Assembly (NCBI GenBank): GCA_041608535.1
Contig: JBFISM010000037.1
Span: 1-27,968, forward strand
Reading direction: 5' to 3'
Source of the DNA: JBFISM01 sp041608535
GTDB lineage: Bacteria; Actinomycetota; Acidimicrobiia; Spongiisociales; UBA5794
Length of the DNA: 27,968 bases
Shown here: positions 16,891 through 24,168 of the stretch, one piece after another
How positions within the stretch are numbered: the stretch's first letter is position 1
Layout: each line of letters opens with the position of its first letter
Notes under the pieces: generated by a model
What the model was told of the DNA's origin: nothing
Databases searched by the model: none
What the model saw: only the letters and a program-made list of their open reading frames with translations
Made by a program: the position numbers and the translations under genes

Positions 16891-17003
16891 CGAACCTACG
16901 GCTCTGCATCGCGGAAAGCGCGCGTCACGGCCGAAAGTTCGCCACACACGCTCGAACCTACGGCTCTGCGTCGCGGAAAGCGCGCGCTGGAGCCTTAGGT
17001 TCG
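16891..17003. repeat. Tandem pair of hairpin repeats between trpS and guaB3
   Basis: A 34-bp sequence beginning CGAACCTACGGCTCTGC occurs at 16891-16924 and 16953-16986 with one difference (period 62 bp). Each copy is followed by an inverted partner of its first bases: GCCGAAAGTTCG (16930-16941) and GAGCCTTAGGTTCG (16990-17003). The second copy forms a 14-position stem with one mismatch. It ends 8 bp past the trpS stop codon and may also serve as its terminator. Confidence 0.7.
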
Positions 17004-17011
17004 CGTCAGCT

Positions 17012-18001
17012 TCACACCGCGTCCAGGCCGACCGCCTTGCGCACGGCCTGTTGATAGCCCTCGGCTTTGGTGCGGGCATCGAGGGCGCCCTTACGCATGA
17101 TGCGCGCCACCTCGGCATCGTCGAGGCGCGCATACGCCGCCCTCACCGGGGCGAGCGAGTCGACCACGGCTTCGGCGACGGCTTCTTTGAACCGGCCGTA
17201 GCCGCCGTCGCCATACTCGGCGACGAGCGAGTCGATGGTCGTACCGGTGGCCCCGGACATGATCTCGAGCAGATTGGAGATCCCAGGTTTCGCCTCCCAA
17301 TCGAAGCGGACCGTGGGCTCCGAATCAGTGACCGCCGATTTCACCTTCGTCCGAATCGCATCCGGACTGTCGAGAATGAGGATGCGGCTCTTCTCGTTGG
17401 GATCCGACTTCGACATCTTCGCCGTGGGGTCGGACAACGACATCACTCGAGCCGAGGTCTCCGGGATGAGCGCATCGGGTATGGGGAACATCTCCCCGAA
17501 CCGGTTGTTGAAGCGTTCCGCCAGATCACGCGTCATCTCCAGATGCTGGCGCTGATCGTCGCCAACGGGCACGAGCTCGGCGCGATGAATGAGGATGTCC
17601 GCGGCCATCAGCACGGGGTAGGAGTACAGCCCGAGATTGGAAACAGCACCCTGCTCCAGTTTCTCCTTGTACTGCGTCATCCGGTTGAGCACACCCGTCG
17701 GAGTCATGGTCCCGAGGATCCACGACAGCTCGGCGTGCTGGGGGACCTGACTCTGGAAGTAGAACAACGACCGGGTGGGATCGATCCCGCACGCAATGAG
17801 GACCTTCGCCGCATCGAGCCGCTCCTTCTGGAACTCCACCGGGTCGTAGAGCACCGTCATGGCGTGGAGATCGACCACGCAGTACACCGTCTCGTACTCC
17901 TCCTGCAGCTTCACCCAGTTGCGCAGCGCCCCGAGGTAGTTTCCGAGGTGGATGTTGCCGGTGGGCTGGAGGCCGGAGAAGACCTTCCTTCTGCGCTCCA
18001 T
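17012..18001 (-). CDS. trpS: Tryptophanyl-tRNA synthetase
   Basis: Charges tRNA-Trp. Class I synthetase of 329 residues, the normal bacterial length. Visible marks are the start KVFSGLQPTGNIHLGNYLGA (6-25) containing the HIGH-type signature HLGN (18-21), YPVLMAADIL (128-137), PVGDDQRQHLE (145-155) and the KMSKS loop (195-199). The ATG at 18001 has AGGAGG 9 nt upstream. It is preceded by a Trp-rich leader peptide, an antiterminator and an intrinsic terminator, so its transcription should rise when charged tRNA-Trp is scarce. Confidence 0.98.
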   Translation of the reverse strand: MERRRKVFSGLQPTGNIHLGNYLGALRNWVKLQEEYETVYCVVDLHAMTVLYDPVEFQKERLDAAKVLIACGIDPTRSLFYFQSQVPQHAELSWILGTMTPTGVLNRMTQYKEKLEQGAVSNLGLYSYPVLMAADILIHRAELVPVGDDQRQHLEMTRDLAERFNNRFGEMFPIPDALIPETSARVMSLSDPTAKMSKSDPNEKSRILILDSPDAIRTKVKSAVTDSEPTVRFDWEAKPGISNLLEIMSGATGTTIDSLVAEYGDGGYGRFKEAVAEAVVDSLAPVRAAYARLDDAEVARIMRKGALDARTKAEGYQQAVRKAVGLDAV

Positions 18002-18073
18002 GACGGTTGTCCTCCTGGGTTGTCGGCTCGGCGCTCCATGACCGGTGACCCGTCGAGCGCACGTTTCGGATAC

Positions 18074-18099
18074 AAAAAAGCCGGAGACGGAACTCCGGC
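18074..18099 (-). terminator. Intrinsic terminator of the trpS attenuator
   Basis: On the minus strand GCCGGAG (18099-18093), a 6-nt loop and CTCCGGC (18086-18080) form a perfect 7-bp GC-rich stem followed by TTTTTT (18079-18074). It lies 72 bp before the trpS start codon. Confidence 0.88.
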
Positions 18100-18122
18100 A
18101 GCACGAACGAATCCAGCCGGAG
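18093..18122 (-). promoter_or_regulatory. Antiterminator hairpin of the trpS attenuator
   Basis: CTCCGGC at 18122-18116, directly after the leader stop codon, can pair with GCCGGAG at 18099-18093, which is also the 5' arm of the terminator. The two folds exclude each other. A ribosome held at the Trp codons leaves the first segment free, so the antiterminator forms; a ribosome at the stop codon covers it, so the terminator forms. Confidence 0.82.
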
Positions 18123-18164
18123 CTACCTCGGCCAGGTCCACCAGTTCGCAGTGGTGAAATACAT
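18123..18164 (-). CDS. trpS leader peptide (Trp-rich, 13 residues)
   Basis: Reads MYFTTANWWTWPR and stops with TAG. Three Trp codons in four, next to an antiterminator and a terminator before trpS, are the classical design of a tryptophan attenuator; the peptide's role is ribosome stalling, not function as a protein. There is no Shine-Dalgarno sequence, and an in-frame TGA lies just upstream, so the ATG at 18164 is the only plausible start. It follows a -10 box by 8 nt, so it is probably translated from a leaderless mRNA. Confidence 0.85.
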   Translation of the reverse strand: MYFTTANWWTWPR

Positions 18165-18172
18165 CGCTGATC

Positions 18173-18201
18173 ACATTACCCCCCTGCAGCGGTCGCTTCA
18201 A
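18173..18201 (-). promoter_or_regulatory. Promoter of the trpS leader
   Basis: On the minus strand: -35 TTGAAG (18201-18196), a 17-bp spacer, -10 TAATGT (18178-18173), then 8 nt to the leader ATG. Good match and spacing for the main sigma factor. Confidence 0.72.
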
Positions 18202-18535
18202 TACGAGGCCGCTCATGAGCCTGCTTTCTGCAAGTAGACGGCGATTTCCCGTGCTCTATGCCGGTCGAATCGATCGTCACATTCTGTCGTCGTGTCGGGT
18301 AAAGTCCGCACCAGCCAGGCGGTAGTTCCCGAGTTGCTCCACGGTCAGGACGCCAGACGGCTAGTTGGAAGAGGCCGACGACCCGATCGTTAGCGCGTTG
18401 TGCGGGCTGTGGCACATAACGATCCGTCGAACGACCGGTGACGGTGTGCGACGCCATCTACGTGGAGGGGTGGCGTCGCCCCGTCCCGGAGTTCGACCGG
18501 CAGCTGTCATGATCGGGGGACGGGCGACACTTGTC
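18202..18535. other. Gene-free region between the divergent trpS and cimA promoters
   Basis: No convincing gene was found. The one clear structure is a 9-bp inverted repeat, GCGACGCCA (18448-18456) and TGGCGTCGC (18471-18479), around a 14-nt loop that is C-rich on the minus strand. The rest could hold regulator sites or a small RNA, but I see no recognisable family. Confidence 0.5.
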
Positions 18536-18564
18536 TTGACGTGACTCGTGGCTGCCGTCATACT
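18536..18564 (+). promoter_or_regulatory. Promoter of the cimA leader
   Basis: -35 TTGACG (18536-18541), a 17-bp spacer and -10 CATACT (18559-18564), then 8 nt to the leader ATG. The spacing is the same as in the divergent trpS promoter. Confidence 0.75.
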
Positions 18565-18572
18565 TCTCGCCG

Positions 18573-18608
18573 ATGCATTCATTCCCTACCGCCGGAATCA
18601 TTGTGTGA
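18573..18608 (+). CDS. cimA leader peptide ending Ile-Ile-Val (11 residues)
   Basis: Reads MHSFPTAGIIV then TGA. The consecutive branched-chain codons ATC ATT GTG just before the stop, a promoter whose start point should fall at the ATG, and an intrinsic terminator 36 nt downstream all suggest a branched-chain amino acid attenuator controlling cimA. The regulatory codons are few, so the case is weaker than for trpS. Confidence 0.6.
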   Translation: MHSFPTAGIIV

Positions 18609-18649
18609 GGCGCTGCGCCGCTGTGCGGCGTGAGCGTCTGGCTGCCCTC
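18607..18649 (+). promoter_or_regulatory. Alternative RNA folds of the cimA attenuator
   Basis: One hairpin pairs CGCT-g-CGCCGC (18611-18621) with GCGGCG-tg-AGCG (18625-18636). A competing pairing joins 18607-18616 with 18641-18649 (GAGG/CCTC, GC/GC, GC/GC, with one bulge and one T-T mismatch) and would sequester the terminator's 5' arm. Which fold follows ribosome stalling is not clear from the sequence. Confidence 0.4.
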
Positions 18650-18670
18650 CCCTGTGGAGGGCTCTCTTTT
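18644..18670 (+). terminator. Intrinsic terminator of the cimA attenuator
   Basis: GCCCTCC (18644-18650), a 5-nt loop, GGAGGGC (18656-18662) and TCTCTTTT. A perfect 7-bp stem with a T-rich tail lying before, not after, a gene marks it as an attenuator. cimA starts 38 bp downstream. Confidence 0.82.
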
Positions 18671-18708
18671 GCTACCCACCAGATACCACATCACCGACAG
18701 GAAACCCG

Positions 18709-20271
18709 ATGAAAGCCGTAGAGATCTACGACACGACGCTGCGGGATGGCACGCAGCAGGAAGGCATCTCCCTCACCGCTTCCGACAAGCTGCGGATCTG
18801 CGGGCTGCTCGACGATCTCGGCGTGGCCTACATCGAGGGCGGCTGGCCCGGCGCCAACCCCAAAGATGACGAGTTCTTCGCCCGAGCCAAGCACGAGCTC
18901 GTGCTCTCCACAGCGACGTTGGTGGCGTTTGGTTCGACCCGGCGGGCCAACCGGCGGCCGGACGACGACGAGCAACTCGCCGCGCTGTTGGCCGCCGACA
19001 CCGGGGTGATCTGTCTCGTCGGCAAGGCGTGGGATTACCACGTCGAACATGCGCTGCGCACCAGCCCGGATGAGGCCGTGGCCATGGTCGCCGACTCCAT
19101 CGACTACCTCCGCAGTCAGGGAAAGCGGGTCTTCTTCGACGCCGAGCACTTCTTCGACGGCTACCGGGACAATGCGGATTTCGCCGTTGCCGTCCTTCGC
19201 GGTGCTCACGATGCAGGGGCGGAGCGGCTGATCTTGTGCGACACCAACGGTGGCTTCCTCTCCCACGAAGTGGAGCGCACCATCGGTGAGGTCACCGAAG
19301 CGCTCTCCGACGCCACGCTGGGCTGCCATTTCCACAACGACTCCGGCATGGCCGTGGGCAATTCGATCACCGCCGTCCGCAACGGCGTCTTCCAGGTGCA
19401 GGGTTGCATCAACGGCTACGGCGAGCGCACCGGGAATGCCGATCTGTGCTCCCTGATCCCGAATCTGTCGTTGAAGATGGGCTATGAGACGATCCCCGCC
19501 GACCGGCTGCGGCGGCTCGCACCCACGTCGCACCACATCGCCGAAGTGGTCAACATCACACTCGACCCGCACCTCCCGTATGTGGGGACATCGGCGTTCA
19601 CCCACAAAGCGGGTCTCCACACATCGGCGCTCGCCCGACGCTCCGATGCGTACGAGCACCTCGCCCCGGATTCCGTGGGCAACTCGACCCGGGTGGTCGT
19701 CTCCGAGCTGGCCGGCCGGTCCACGGTGCTGGCCAAAGCAGAAGCGCAGGGGCTCGATTTGAGCAGCGAGGAAGCCCAGCGGGTGGTCGATCTCATCAAA
19801 GAGAAGGAGCACCAGGGATACCAGTTCGAGGCAGCCGACGGGTCGTTCGAGTTGCTGTTGCGTCGCGCCCAGGGATGGCGCCAGGACTTCTTCACGGTCG
19901 AGTCGTACCGGGTGTTCATCGAGGGCAAAGGTGACGATGTCACGGCGGAGGCCACCGTGAAGGTCCATGTCGCTGGGGAGCGGATGGTGACGACCCGGGA
20001 GGGCGATGGACCGGTGAGTGCGCTCGACCGCGCGCTGCGGGCGGCGCTGGCACCGCACTACCCGCAACTCGACCAGTTCCACCTCACCGACTTCAGGGTG
20101 CGAGTTCTCGATTCGAGTGACGGCACCGACGCCAGGGTACGGGTGCTCGTAGAGCACGCCGACATCGCCGGCGCCTGGGGCAGCGTAGGGGTGAACGAGA
20201 ACATCATCGACGCATCGTGGGAGGCAGTCGTCGATGGAATCATCATCGGGCTGCTCCGCGCCAAGTCGTAG
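18709..20271 (+). CDS. cimA: (R)-citramalate synthase
   Basis: Condenses pyruvate and acetyl-CoA to citramalate, the entry to threonine-independent isoleucine synthesis. 520 residues, typical of the CimA branch of the 2-isopropylmalate synthase family. The N-terminus VEIYDTTLRDGTQQEGISLT and YIEGGWPGANPKDDEFF are signatures of this branch; GCHFHNDSGMAVGNS carries the metal-binding His-x-His, and INGYGERTGNADL is the conserved substrate-binding segment. The C-terminal 150 residues form the LeuA-type allosteric domain, where isoleucine is the expected inhibitor. The ATG at 18709 has AGGAAA upstream. It is transcribed alone behind the Ile/Val leader attenuator, so both enzyme level and activity may answer to branched-chain amino acids. 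Confidence 0.95.
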   Translation: MKAVEIYDTTLRDGTQQEGISLTASDKLRICGLLDDLGVAYIEGGWPGANPKDDEFFARAKHELVLSTATLVAFGSTRRANRRPDDDEQLAALLAADTGVICLVGKAWDYHVEHALRTSPDEAVAMVADSIDYLRSQGKRVFFDAEHFFDGYRDNADFAVAVLRGAHDAGAERLILCDTNGGFLSHEVERTIGEVTEALSDATLGCHFHNDSGMAVGNSITAVRNGVFQVQGCINGYGERTGNADLCSLIPNLSLKMGYETIPADRLRRLAPTSHHIAEVVNITLDPHLPYVGTSAFTHKAGLHTSALARRSDAYEHLAPDSVGNSTRVVVSELAGRSTVLAKAEAQGLDLSSEEAQRVVDLIKEKEHQGYQFEAADGSFELLLRRAQGWRQDFFTVESYRVFIEGKGDDVTAEATVKVHVAGERMVTTREGDGPVSALDRALRAALAPHYPQLDQFHLTDFRVRVLDSSDGTDARVRVLVEHADIAGAWGSVGVNENIIDASWEAVVDGIIIGLLRAKS

Positions 20272-20308
20272 ACCGAGGTCTCGGCAGCGATCGCACGCTC
20301 GCCTCGGT
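20272..20308. terminator. Possible bidirectional terminator between cimA and the DUF885 gene
   Basis: ACCGAGG (20272-20278) and CCTCGGT (20302-20308) form a 7-bp stem with a 23-nt loop in the 40-bp gap between two convergent genes. No T-tract; weak. Confidence 0.35.
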
Positions 20309-20311
20309 TGC

Positions 20312-21997
20312 TCAGGAGGCTGCTGCGGTCGCCCAGTCCTCGACGACTTCCGCCAGCGTCGGCAACGGCATCGGGCCGGAGCCGAGCACGGTGTCGTGGA
20401 ACGTTTTCACGTCGAACCCGTCACCCAGCCGTCGTTCCGCCTCCCGTCTGATGCGGTTGATCTCCAGCCGCCCCGTCATGTAGGCCAGGGCCTGCCCCGG
20501 CCAGGCGAGGTACCTGTCGACCTCTACTTCGATGTTGACGGGAGATTGCGGCGAGTTGGCGGTCAGGTACTCGATGCCCTCTTGGCGGCTCCACCCCAGG
20601 GCGTGCATGCCGGTGTCGACCACGAGCCGCCCGGCACGCCACGAGTCGAACGACAGCATCCCCATCCTGGTCAGGTCGCTCGAGTAGAGACCCATCTCGT
20701 CGGCGAGGCGCTCCGTGTACAGCCCCCACCCCTCGACGTACGGCGTGACATAGGTGTGCCGGCGGAATGCCGGCATGTCCTCGATCTCCTGGGCGATGGC
20801 GATCTGGAGGTGGTGCCCCGGTATCGACTCGTGGAAAGCCAGCGCTTCCGCCTCGTAGCGAGTGCGAGAGCCCGGCTGGGAGGTATTCACGAAGTACATA
20901 CCGGGTCGTGTGCCGTCACCACTCGGCGGCATGTAATAGCCGAGCGGTGCCTCTTCGGCGCCTTGTTGGGGGATCTCCGCCAGCTCACACGGCGTCACTG
21001 GTAACCGACCAACCCAGTCGCCCATCGCACCGGCCGCCCTCTCCATCGCCTTCTGTGCGGTGGCGACGATCTCCTCGGCTGAGGAGAAGCGCAACTCGGG
21101 ATCGGAGCGGAGCCGCTCGTAGATCGCTTCGAGATCGGTGGTTCCCAACACGGATCCACCCAGGTTGCGGTACTCCTCACCCAGGTCGGTGATGAGCTCG
21201 AGAGCGGCGGTGTGGATGTCGAACGCCGCCCGCTCGAGGGTGGTGTGTCGCCGGATCGCCCTGGCGTACACCTCCTCGCCGTCTGCCAGCCAGCGTATGC
21301 CCGCCCGCTCATCGGGTCGCGCCTGGTCGAGAATCTCCCCGATCAGGGCGTCCCGGTACGCCTGATACCCGGGACGGATGTGGTTGCGCACCACCTCGGC
21401 CAGCTCGTTGCGCCATGTCGCGATCTGGTCATCGCTGAACTGTGGAGGTGGGCTCACGGTGACGAAGGGGTCGGTTTCGATCGGCGAGTCGAGATAGGTG
21501 GCGAGCTGGTCGATCACCTTCTCGACGGCGCTGCGGTACGGCGTCCGCTCCCTGGCGACGCCTTGCTTGAGACGTTGAACCGCTTGGTGCATCAGACCGT
21601 TGATCTTGGTCCAGCGCACCAACAGACTCTCGGCGTGCTCCGGCTCGGCGAGACGGAATTGGCCGACGATCTGGAGGAGCTGAACGTGCAGCCCGCCGAA
21701 TGGGTCGACGGCCAGTTCGGCCATCCTCGAACGCAGCTCGTCGGCGGTGGTGCGGGTCTCGTGCAGCAGCACGCTACGAGTGATGGCCTCGTCAGCAGAG
21801 AGGCCCGAGGGATCGACAGCCGCGGCAGCAGCTGCAAATCGATCGAGCTGCGCAATGGCATCGTCCTCGGCTTGTCGCGACAGGTCCTCGATCTGATCGA
21901 CATACCGGTAGTCGGCGTAGAACAGCGCCGTCGTCGGGTGCTCCGCTAGGTGCCACTGCCAGTAGTCGTGGGCGAGATCGGCCAGCGTCGGGTTCAT
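20312..21997 (-). CDS. DUF885 family protein, probable zinc-dependent peptidase-like enzyme
   Basis: 561 residues, all-helical, no signal peptide. HESIPGHHLQ (389-398) and the downstream EGWGLYTERLADEMG (422-436) form the HExxxGHH...E arrangement typical of DUF885 proteins, thought to be metallopeptidases related to the M32/M3-like gluzincins; substrates are unknown. GMYFVNT and RYEAEALAFHES before it are also family marks. The ATG at 21997 (MNPTLADLAHDYW) is chosen over codons upstream that lie in the regulator gene. It follows the DtxR-family gene by 7 bp, so the two are co-transcribed, hinting at a metal-responsive setting. Confidence 0.85.
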   Translation of the reverse strand: MNPTLADLAHDYWQWHLAEHPTTALFYADYRYVDQIEDLSRQAEDDAIAQLDRFAAAAAAVDPSGLSADEAITRSVLLHETRTTADELRSRMAELAVDPFGGLHVQLLQIVGQFRLAEPEHAESLLVRWTKINGLMHQAVQRLKQGVARERTPYRSAVEKVIDQLATYLDSPIETDPFVTVSPPPQFSDDQIATWRNELAEVVRNHIRPGYQAYRDALIGEILDQARPDERAGIRWLADGEEVYARAIRRHTTLERAAFDIHTAALELITDLGEEYRNLGGSVLGTTDLEAIYERLRSDPELRFSSAEEIVATAQKAMERAAGAMGDWVGRLPVTPCELAEIPQQGAEEAPLGYYMPPSGDGTRPGMYFVNTSQPGSRTRYEAEALAFHESIPGHHLQIAIAQEIEDMPAFRRHTYVTPYVEGWGLYTERLADEMGLYSSDLTRMGMLSFDSWRAGRLVVDTGMHALGWSRQEGIEYLTANSPQSPVNIEVEVDRYLAWPGQALAYMTGRLEINRIRREAERRLGDGFDVKTFHDTVLGSGPMPLPTLAEVVEDWATAAAS

Positions 21998-22004
21998 CCC
22001 GATG

Positions 22005-22667
22005 TCAACCGGTGGCGACGAAGAGCCGCTCGGCGGCGAACACGCCGACACCCACCCGCATCCCATTCACCAGGACGGTGAGGGCTCCATGGGGGTCGCG
22101 CCGCTCCAGCTCGACTGCGGCACCCGGCCGGAGTCCCGACTGATCGAGAAAGCCCATCATCTCGGCATCCAGCTCCAACTCCTCCGAGATACGCTCCAGC
22201 TCGAGACCCTCCCCGACCTCCATCTCCGCCATCGGCTTCATCTTGGGCGGCTTGTATCCGGCGCCCGGGATGGGATTGCCATGGGGACACGTCTTGGGAT
22301 CATCCATCGCCTCCCACATCGCTCGCTCGACATCATCGGAGATCATCGTCTCCCACACCTCGGCCTCGCCGTGGACCTTGTCCCATGGCAGCTTGAGCAC
22401 CTCGGAGAGGAAACGTTCGGCCAACCGGTGCCGGCGGACGATCACCTCGGCGAGATGGCGGCCCTCTTCGGTGAGCTTGATCTGAGGGTTCGTCTCGACG
22501 AGCCCCTCGTGCTCCATCCGCTTCATCATCTCCGAGACGGCGGCCCTGGAGACACCCAGCCAATCGGCGATCCTCGCCTGGATCACGGGGATGCCCTCCT
22601 CCTCGATCTCCCAGATGGCCTCGGCGTATTCCCGGAACTTGACGGTGTATGTGGCGGCTGATGGCAT
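22005..22667 (-). CDS. DtxR/MntR-family metal-dependent transcriptional regulator
   Basis: 220 residues: winged helix (about 8-60, RIADWLGVSRAAVSEMMKRMEHEGLV), metal-binding and dimerisation domain (65-140, with RRHRLAERFL, VHGEAEVWETMISDDVERAM and CPHGNPIPG) and a C-terminal SH3/FeoA-like domain (about 150-220). Aligned by eye to IdeR, the ligand Met10 becomes E13 and Cys102 becomes E103, as in manganese sensors, while E106 is kept and the following His becomes T107. The metal preference is therefore uncertain; manganese is more likely than iron. The ATG at 22667 has TACAAT 6 nt upstream and no Shine-Dalgarno sequence. It is followed at 7 bp by the DUF885 gene. Confidence 0.9.
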   Translation of the reverse strand: MPSAATYTVKFREYAEAIWEIEEEGIPVIQARIADWLGVSRAAVSEMMKRMEHEGLVETNPQIKLTEEGRHLAEVIVRRHRLAERFLSEVLKLPWDKVHGEAEVWETMISDDVERAMWEAMDDPKTCPHGNPIPGAGYKPPKMKPMAEMEVGEGLELERISEELELDAEMMGFLDQSGLRPGAAVELERRDPHGALTVLVNGMRVGVGVFAAERLFVATG

Positions 22668-22673
22668 GAGTCG

Positions 22674-22679
22674 ATTGTA
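22674..22679 (-). promoter_or_regulatory. Candidate -10 box of the DtxR-family gene
   Basis: TACAAT, nearly consensus, ends 6 nt before the ATG. CTGACA about 18 bp upstream, inside the stop region of the dehydrogenase gene, could be the -35 box. Leaderless mRNA is likely. Confidence 0.5.
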
Positions 22680-22701
22680 TCGGTGCACCCGCTTGCGAGT
22701 G

Positions 22702-23493
22702 TCAGGGCTCCGCGACGGGGACATCGAGACTTCGCTGCAGCTTGCGCATGCCACCGAGCCAGCGCTCGTAGTCGTTCGCCTTGTTCTGGAAGTAGGTGGC
22801 AACCTCGGGGTGGGGGAGAATGAGGAAGCGACCCGCAAGCAGGCCCGCGACGACGGCGCTCGCCACCTCGTCGGGGGTGAGCGCCACGCCCTGCACCCAC
22901 CGCTGCGTGCCCGGCGTCGTTGCCAGCTCGGCGAGCATGGGTGTGTCGACGAACTGCGGGCACAGACAAGAGACGGTGATACCGGCGTCGCCGTAGGTCA
23001 CGGCCAACCACTCGGCCAACGCCACCACCGCGTGTTTCGTCACCGAGTACGGCGCCGCCCCGATGTTGGTCAGCAATCCGGCGGCCGATGCGGTGTGGAG
23101 AAGATGCCCCTGCCCTCTGGCCAGCATGGAGGGCAGCACCGCTCGCAACCCATAGACGTGCGACATCACGTTCACATCCCACGTTCGCTGCCAGGCCTCA
23201 TCACTCACCTCGATCCCACCCATGGTGGCAATGCCGGCGTTGAAGCAGAAGAGGTCGATCGGGCCGAAGTCGTCCTCGACCTCGGCGACGACGGCCCGTG
23301 TCGCCGGCTCGTCGGTGACGTCCAGAACTCTTCCGGCTGCGCCCGTGGCCGCCGTCGTCTCGGCAAGATTGACCTCGTCGAGATCGATGGCTACGACCTG
23401 CATCCCCTCGTCGACAAAACGGCGAACCAGAGCCGCGCCGATGCCACTGGCGCCGCCGGTGACGACTGCGACCTTGTCGTGCAGCGATTCCAT
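22702..23493 (-). CDS. Short-chain dehydrogenase/reductase, NAD-preferring
   Basis: 263-residue classical SDR oxidoreductase. Cofactor motif TGGASGIG (12-19), D37 at the end of strand 2 (favours NAD over NADP), NAG (85-87), and catalytic S136, Y149 and K153 in TASAAGLL...YSVTKHAVV. The C-terminal half (residues 180-263) has FVDTPMLAEL and ends with a helical tail. The substrate cannot be predicted. The ATG at 23493 follows TAAGAT by 6 nt, so it probably starts its own leaderless transcript. It is 34 bp upstream of the regulator. Confidence 0.93.
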   Translation of the reverse strand: MESLHDKVAVVTGGASGIGAALVRRFVDEGMQVVAIDLDEVNLAETTAATGAAGRVLDVTDEPATRAVVAEVEDDFGPIDLFCFNAGIATMGGIEVSDEAWQRTWDVNVMSHVYGLRAVLPSMLARGQGHLLHTASAAGLLTNIGAAPYSVTKHAVVALAEWLAVTYGDAGITVSCLCPQFVDTPMLAELATTPGTQRWVQGVALTPDEVASAVVAGLLAGRFLILPHPEVATYFQNKANDYERWLGGMRKLQRSLDVPVAEP

Positions 23494-23499
23494 CGAGCG

Positions 23500-23505
23500 A
23501 TCTTA
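23500..23505 (-). promoter_or_regulatory. Candidate -10 box of the dehydrogenase gene
   Basis: TAAGAT on the minus strand, ending 6 nt before the ATG; no Shine-Dalgarno sequence is present. Confidence 0.45.
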
Positions 23506-23533
23506 CGAGAGCGGTGCGTCGGCCGTCGTGACG

Positions 23534-24088
23534 TCAGGAGCGTTCGACCTCTACGGACCGCACCAGATCGAGCAGCTCGCGCACCATCCGTGCCGTGGCC
23601 CCCCACAGGGTGGCTTCGGGGAACTCGTAGAACCAGAGCTTCCGACCCATCCACCGTTCCTGACGCCACCCCTCTTCGTCGAGCAACTCGTCGAGCGCGG
23701 GTTCGAGGATCAGCTCGACCTCAGCCGGGTCGGGTACAAAGCGCCGGGGTCGCTCGATCCTGGCGACAACGGGCACGATCCAGCTCGTGCGCACCCTGGT
23801 CGTCACCGGTTCCAGCCCCCCAAGCACCGTGCTGGCATCGTGCGGCAGCCGGATCTCCTCCCATGCTTCCCGCAGCGCCGCCGCCACCGCATCCTCTCCA
23901 CGCTCGATACGACCGCCGGGGAAGACGACGTCCCCCGGATGCGTGCGCATGGACTCGGGGCGTTTGGTCAGCACGATCCGCACCACACCGGCATCATCCT
24001 CGTAGAGCGGTATCAGCACGGCCGAGTGGGACGCGTGACGCACCGGGACCGGAGGGAGGTCCCGCAAACGATCCCAGATATCGGCCAT
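23534..24088 (-). CDS. Nudix hydrolase, probable CoA diphosphatase
   Basis: 184 residues. The Nudix box runs G59-x5-E65-x7-R73-E74-A-W-E77-E78, complete for metal binding, although the glycine usually two residues after the last glutamate is Arg. Just before it, VLTKRPESMRTHPGDVVFPGG matches the NuCoA signature of CoA pyrophosphatases (NudL/PCD1 type), which cleave CoA and its derivatives to 4'-phosphopantetheine and 3',5'-ADP. The start at 24088 (MADIWDRL) is preferred over a GTG at 24109 because TATGCT lies 6 nt upstream. Divergent from the GNAT gene. Confidence 0.9.
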   Translation of the reverse strand: MADIWDRLRDLPPVPVRHASHSAVLIPLYEDDAGVVRIVLTKRPESMRTHPGDVVFPGGRIERGEDAVAAALREAWEEIRLPHDASTVLGGLEPVTTRVRTSWIVPVVARIERPRRFVPDPAEVELILEPALDELLDEEGWRQERWMGRKLWFYEFPEATLWGATARMVRELLDLVRSVEVERS

Positions 24089-24094
24089 CGAAGG

Positions 24095-24100
24095 AGCATA
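24095..24100 (-). promoter_or_regulatory. Candidate -10 box of the Nudix gene
   Basis: TATGCT ends 6 nt before the chosen ATG, which is what favours that start over the GTG at 24109. Confidence 0.4.
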
Positions 24101-24168
24101 GGTCGGCACCGCAACACCGCCAGGCGAGCGCCGATCTCGTTCCGTGTGACCGCACGGTGGCGTGGCGA

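Noticed and set aside
18074..18216. T-box riboswitch in front of trpS.
   Set aside because: No T-box sequence or specifier stem is seen, while a Trp-codon leader peptide with exact antiterminator and terminator segments explains the region fully.
17911..18216. 101-residue frame overlapping the trpS start, and a 93-residue frame at 18176-18457.
   Set aside because: The first crosses the trpS terminator and coding start in another frame; neither has a family match or a Shine-Dalgarno sequence.
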